Of a DNA stretch of 64,000 bases, positions 59,994-64,000 are shown in pieces. Under the pieces are notes generated by a model. It did not search any database, had not been told where the DNA came from, and was given only the letters and a program-made list of their open reading frames with translations. The DNA is from Zantedeschia hybrid cultivar (taxonomy: Eukaryota > Streptophyta > Magnoliopsida > Alismatales > Araceae), in assembly GCA_030544215.1 (NCBI GenBank), contig JARZZO010000003.1:21895879-21959878 (forward strand). Direction: 5' to 3'. Numbering within the stretch: the stretch's first letter is position 1; each line of letters begins with the position of its first letter. A program made the position numbers and the translations under genes.

Positions 59994-60343
59994 TTGAAAG
60001 GCGTCGACTCAGACAGACGCGTTTTAGGGCGCATAAGTTGAGGCGGCAAGGACAGCTGTTTGAAATCGATTAAAAGACGTCCACACAGGTGGACGCGTTT
60101 CAAGATTCTAGTCAGAGCCGTACAGAGGAAAATGATGAAAGGCGTCTTAAAGTGTTGACGCGTTTCAGGGAATTAATCATGGAATTAATGACAGAATCCT
60201 GGAAAAAGTAGGAGAGAGAATTGAAAGGCGTCAATGATGAAAGACGCAATTTAAACTTTAAATCGGTTTTTGAAGATTAAATTGAATTTCTGAAGAAAAA
60301 AAATTATTGTTGAAAGGCGTCTTTCTGAGTGGACGCGTTTTAC
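59994..60343. repeat. 34-bp inverted-motif array K (5 copies), upstream of the PMD gene
   Basis: Dyads at 59994-60027, 60070-60103, 60135-60168, 60221-60254 and 60310-60343, spaced 76, 65, 86 and 89 bp. They begin about 130 bp upstream of the PMD ATG. No TATA box is obvious between. Confidence 0.93.
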
Positions 60344-60510
60344 ATTTAACAGAATTCGAACTGTTGAATTTTTTGGAAAAATCAAGTTTTTACTAAAGGA
60401 AAAATCATGTGCACATCACAGGAAGTTGAGGAAAAGTTTCAAGACATGAAAAATACTTCTTTATTAAATAAAATTCTTTATTACATCATGAACAAAGAGA
60501 AAGAGGACAT

Positions 60511-61875
60511 TTAAGGAAGAATTTCATGAAGACCTTTAAGGTAAGGAAATTTCAATCCTCTATCTCTATCTTTAGAGGATTTTACACGGTAACTAAAGCC
60601 AAGGTTCCATAGAGTGGTGATGATTTGTACGGCCTCATAATCTTCGTCGGATTCTAAGTCACGCTTCTTGATCGGAAGTGTGGGAGAGAACTCAGGGAAT
60701 TCACGACGGCCCAAGCTAAGTTGAGTAAGGCACCGATGTGGATTGTATAACACGAACTCGGTGGCTCCAATTAACTTAAGATTTGCTCCTGCTGCACGGC
60801 GTACCCAAACATGTTTTCCAACAAGAGCAAGTGGAGACGAGTCGAATATGTCGGACGTCATGAGCTTTAAATACTCTCTCCAGTCGGCTCGAGTCTTGAG
60901 TTTTGGAACCTTGTTAACCATGTGCTCATTGAACTTTACAATGTTAGCGATGCAATGAATTGGGCTATTCAAGAATATTTGAGATGGATTCAGAGGCCTT
61001 TTCTTGCTATACTCAAACTTGAAGTGAAGTTCAACCCATAAAGCAAAAAGTAGCATGCATCCATAAGGAGGACGGCCCACAGATGCCGCAGAAAGCCCAC
61101 TATAAAGATATGCCAAGAGTGCAGTGCTAATGGATTTACCTTCAAAGATTGCGCATATGGTACTAACTTGATCATCTTCTAAGATGTTATCCTGCGCAGA
61201 GAAGAACAAGGCACCGGCAAGGCATGTAACGAAAACTTTTGTTACATCCTCCGCTTCATCCTCCCTTAGATCATCAATTTCATATAGTGTCCATTCAGCT
61301 AGATTTGTAAGATTGATTCCCTTCTTGGTAAGGCATCCTTTAGCTTCTGAAGGATCTTTCATAATTGATGTCAACAATTGTTGACCGGTGATTCTTTCTC
61401 TTGTCAAAGCTATCTTATCTTTGTTATCTTTGGTCTTTGGGAGACGTAGAAGAAGCTCCGCCTCCTCCAAAAGGATTGTGCACTCGAAGTCTTGGAAGAA
61501 GAACGTATGAGTTTGGGGATGCCACCACTCGATTAAGGCACCCATAGCCGCCCAATCAACGTTCGCGCTCTTGTAATGTTTGGCAAGCACTACAAGACCT
61601 TGAAGATTCCACTTGGATATGAACACTTGCATGGAAAACTTAACACTTTTTGCAAGTTTACGAATCGAAGGTAAGGAGGTAAACTTTCTTGGGCCAGGAA
61701 ATATGGGATAGTTCTGAGAAAAGAAAACATGATGAAGAACATGAAGAACATGAAGAAGAATTAAAAGAAAGTTGATTGAACTTACTTGAAGATTGGGATT
61801 CCTTCCATTAAGATGATTTTCCACATCAGAAAACTTCTCCAAAGACATCTTCATCTTCTTGCTTGAAGAATTCAT
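60511..61875 (-). CDS. second antisense gene, PMD/DUF7745-type protein
   Basis: ATG at 61875-61873, stop at 60513-60511. A 72-nt intron (61785-61714; GTAAGT donor, CTTTTCTCAG acceptor) is a multiple of three without a stop, so spliced and unspliced forms give about 430 and 454 residues. The N-terminus is basic and Ser-rich. The core ALIEWWHPQTHTFFFQDFEC then EEAELLLRLP has the pattern of plant-mobile-domain/DUF7745 proteins, which occur in plant transposons and as antisense ORFs of Tat elements. The frame is undamaged, unlike gag, pol and the PMD gene next to it. A minus-strand TATA box is at 62018-62011. Biochemical role unknown; a nuclear, silencing-related role is inferred from the family. 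Confidence 0.72.
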   Translation of the reverse strand: MNSSSKKMKMSLEKFSDVENHLNGRNPNLQVSSINFLLILLHVLHVLHHVFFSQNYPIFPGPRKFTSLPSIRKLAKSVKFSMQVFISKWNLQGLVVLAKHYKSANVDWAAMGALIEWWHPQTHTFFFQDFECTILLEEAELLLRLPKTKDNKDKIALTRERITGQQLLTSIMKDPSEAKGCLTKKGINLTNLAEWTLYEIDDLREDEAEDVTKVFVTCLAGALFFSAQDNILEDDQVSTICAIFEGKSISTALLAYLYSGLSAASVGRPPYGCMLLFALWVELHFKFEYSKKRPLNPSQIFLNSPIHCIANIVKFNEHMVNKVPKLKTRADWREYLKLMTSDIFDSSPLALVGKHVWVRRAAGANLKLIGATEFVLYNPHRCLTQLSLGRREFPEFSPTLPIKKRDLESDEDYEAVQIITTLWNLGFSYRVKSSKDRDRGLKFPYLKGLHEILP

Positions 61876-62010
61876 CCTCCCTTTTTCGGAGTTCCTCCTT
61901 CTTGAAGCTTGGAAACCTTGGAACTTTGAAGAAACCTTGAAACTTTGGAAAAAAGCTCAACTTTGGATCTTTGGATTATGGTAGGATTGCTTGGGAACAA
62001 CCTAAGGGTG

Positions 62011-62018
62011 TTTATATA
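62011..62018 (-). promoter_or_regulatory. TATA box of the antisense DUF7745-type gene
   Basis: TATATAAA on the minus strand, about 135 bp upstream of the ATG; expected start near 61980. The two 34-bp dyads of array L lie 105-180 bp further upstream, mirroring the LTR promoter. Confidence 0.6.
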
Positions 62019-62121
62019 GAAGGAATTGCGATCCTAGGAAGACTTTTCCGGATTGGAAAAGGGATGTGCATTGGTAGAGTTGGAATTCGAATAGAGAACA
62101 GCCAGAAACCTGTTTCTGTAA

Positions 62122-62191
62122 GTAAAAGGCGTCGAGGAGAACTGACGCGTTTCAAAGTTGAATGGCGTCTGCGCGACACGACGCGTTTCAG
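62122..62191. repeat. 34-bp inverted-motif array L (2 copies), upstream of the DUF7745-type gene
   Basis: Dyads at 62122-62155 and 62158-62191, both 12 + 10 + 12 bp, with arms GTAAAAGGCGTC/GACGCGTTTCAA and TTGAATGGCGTC/GACGCGTTTCAG. Confidence 0.92.
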
Positions 62192-63238
62192 CGTTTTAAT
62201 TATTTATCCGAAATTCTGTGGTTTTTTGATGTTTTAATTGGATATTTATTTGGAACTAATAATTTTGGTTGCAGGAAATTCAAAGAAAACTTGAGTAAAG
62301 CTGGAAAATGTCAAGAAGATCTCACTGTGGAGTTTAAGAAGTCTGACCGTGGCTAAAAAGACGGTTATTTCTAACCTTGTACTATTTCATGTAATTCATT
62401 GTGCATTTGCATTACTATATGATAAATATTTATTAGATCATATCAAGGACCTTGTATTTTGATGAAACTGGAATTTGAGTTCCCCTACAAAAAAAAAAAA
62501 ACAGTGATAATTCCAGAAAATTCTTAATCGCACGGATAGGCCGTTGGATTGTTAATTAGTGAGGACGATGGTTCTACTTTTGTGAAACGGTGCGTGGATA
62601 AACGAGCTTCGGCTTAGCACTGAATTACAAGAATTGGTATCTTGACTCATTAATGATAGTCTAACAATATTATCCTTGATTAATTTATATTTTATTTGAC
62701 TTTATATTTTTCTTTTAGCCCAGCATGCATCATGTAGGACTTTGAAATCATTGTGATAAGGATTAATTATTGATTAAGTTTCAGACCATTAATCAAACAA
62801 TTTTAAACATGATATGAAATATTCCATTCTGAATTGAGTATCTTGATTATCTTTGAGGTTCGCTTGAAGATATCATTGGAATTCTATCCTTTCTTGGATT
62901 CTTTATCCAATATTTCTTGTTTTTCTTTTAAGATCCATCATGGCTGCAGCACGTCCACATTGGCTGGCAAACGCTCCCCATGATGAAACCTACAGTGTCT
63001 ATGACCTGGGGTACTTCCCACGCCGAGGAGGTTGATCGACTTTATTTTTTTTCCTTGTCTACCTCATCCAGACATGATTGATTCCATTGATCTCCTTGAA
63101 CTATCTTCATTGATGATTTTGAGAAAAATTCCAATCATGTGATGTTAAGAGCGTGTCTCATCACACCTTGGCATCACCTTTTCAGTACATTCCATTTCAT
63201 TTCACTCCCTTGCAAAGATGATGCCATGGTGAGGCAGC
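62192..63238 (+). other. Tat 3' region before the LTR
   Basis: AT-rich, no large frame. A 31-codon plus-strand frame from ATG 62940 to TGA 63035 (MAAARPHWLANAPHDETYSV...) follows a CTTTTAAG acceptor-like site and may be chance. The sequence just before the LTR (GGTGAGGCAGC) is not a convincing polypurine tract. Confidence 0.4.
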
Positions 63239-64000
63239 TGTAGACACGCTAATTTTGACGTCATTTCGAGTAAATTTCATATCATATAATAATGCCTCAT
63301 AATGGTCTGATAATTAATCATTGATTAATTTTTATTGATATTTTTGAGTGTCGGGTTTAATGGACATGTTTAAGTTAATCAATTAAATTGATTTTAGCTC
63401 AAATTTCAGTTAAAATATGAAGAAGTCTAAAAGACGTCGATCTGTGTGGACGCGATTTAGAGTTTATTCCTATTTTAACGTTTAAATTTGAATTTTTAAT
63501 CAGTTGATTAATTAGCTAAAAGGCGTATGTGAAGGCTGACACGTTTTAGGTTTCCTAAGTTATTTCTACTTCTCTTCCGGATGTTTATCCTTATCTTAAT
63601 CAGTTTAAAAGACGTCTACACATGTAGACGCGTTTTAGCTAATAAAGATAAAGATAAGTTTTTCCGGATATTTATCATTATCTTAATTAATCTGAAAGGC
63701 GTCAGCCATGGTGGACGCGTTTTAGATAATTACAGATAAAGATGAATTAATCAGTATTTATCTGTCGGTTAAGATAGATAAATCCTAGATTTTTCTATGT
63801 TAATCGCGAACGCAGAAAAAGCCTATAAATACCTTGCATCTTGAAGAGTAAAAAATGTTGAGCCCTATTGAGAAAAGAGAGAGCATTATTATAGCGAGTT
63901 GAAGATCGAAGCAACAACGTCGGAACGCCGGAGCGCTGCCATTTCAAGAAGTCGGCGTCCTTTTCAAGAATCTTCATCCTTTCAAGGCTTCAACCCATTG
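63239..64000 (+). repeat. outer Tat 3' LTR, first 762 bp
   Basis: Aligns without gaps to 32611-33372 with about 10 substitutions, several of them in one dyad (63516-63549). TATA box at 63824-63831. Confidence 0.93.
63427..63725. repeat. 34-bp inverted-motif array M (4 copies), Tat 3' LTR
   Basis: Dyads at 63427-63460, 63516-63549, 63605-63638 and 63692-63725, the same positions as in the 5' LTR. The second has changes in both arms relative to its 5' LTR twin. Confidence 0.93.

Larger units (their letters stand above)
32611..64000 (+). mobile_element. outer Tat-like Ty3/gypsy retrotransposon, plus strand, continues beyond window
   Basis: The 5' LTR starts at 32611, and the 3' LTR starts at 63239 and runs off the window. 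The order is LTR, primer site, leader, gag, protease with G-patch, RT-RNase H, a second archaeal-type RNase H, integrase, then two antisense genes, then 3' LTR. A dual RNase H and antisense ORFs mark the Tat lineage. A complete Athila-like element (37425-49664) sits between gag and protease. Without it the element would be close to 19.7 kb. gag and pol contain at least five lesions, yet the LTRs differ at about 10 of 762 aligned positions by my count. Confidence 0.9.

Noticed and set aside
59443..60343. CRISPR-like repeat-spacer array
   Set aside because: Short repeats with variable spacers look superficially similar, but the repeats are inverted pairs with 10-bp spacers at irregular distances in a plant retrotransposon, with no cas genes.

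Overview
This is eukaryotic DNA from a flowering plant, almost certainly repeat-rich heterochromatin. There are no bacterial operons, tRNA genes or rRNA genes. I found no intact host gene. The only likely trace of one is a decayed fragment resembling RuvB-like 2 (15.7-16.1 kb). Nearly everything is nested transposable elements: Ty1/copia, Ty3/gypsy of three kinds (Tat-like, Athila-like and a Tekay-like chromovirus), L1-type LINEs and a hAT-like BED fragment. The species cannot be named from this window. The initiation codons of many long frames here are not ATG, so I placed starts by eye.

Layout. 1-4829: minus-strand copia element (5' LTR, long leader, broken gag, start of protease). 4830-6763: 5' end of a minus-strand Tat element. 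6764-8060: remains of a minus-strand chromovirus. 8061-11030: hAT-like BED zinc-finger fragment split by a chromovirus solo LTR (8340-10897) with a perfect 5-bp target duplication. 11-17.6 kb: old, mostly unassigned DNA with a decayed LINE and the RuvB-like fragment. 17.6-22.5 kb: plus-strand copia LTR fragment, then a chromovirus LTR inserted inside another chromovirus LTR. 22578-30591: minus-strand L1-type LINE with a 14-bp target duplication, split by a copia solo LTR. 30926-32610: minus-strand LTR and internal edge of a second Tat-like family. 32611 to beyond 64000: a plus-strand Tat-like element whose gag-pol region is interrupted by a complete Athila-like element (37425-49664).

The most interesting object is the outer Tat element. 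Its gag and pol are broken by stops and frameshifts, yet its two LTRs differ by only about 1.3 percent over the visible 762 bp. Between pol and the 3' LTR it carries two genes in antisense orientation. One is an intron-containing protein of the plant-mobile-domain/DUF7745 type. The other is a seven-exon plant-mobile-domain (PMD) gene with a basic nuclear-localisation-like N-terminus and a predicted coiled-coil C-terminus.

The window also holds 51 copies of a rigid 34-bp motif: two inverted 12-bp arms around GGCGTC/GACGC, always separated by exactly 10 bp of variable sequence. Copies sit upstream of the Tat LTR promoter, in the Tat leader, and in and upstream of both antisense genes, and again in the LTRs of the unrelated chromovirus family. 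I propose a cis-element array read by an element-encoded (PMD-type) or host DNA-binding protein. The geometry is seen directly; the protein partner is inference.

A second theme is RNA-like hairpins with a constant loop and variable, compensating stems. They occur in three unrelated elements: the copia leader, the chromovirus LTR and the Athila 3' region. The Tat leader adds a 16-bp palindrome that stays perfect in two diverged copies, in the position expected for a genome-dimerisation signal.
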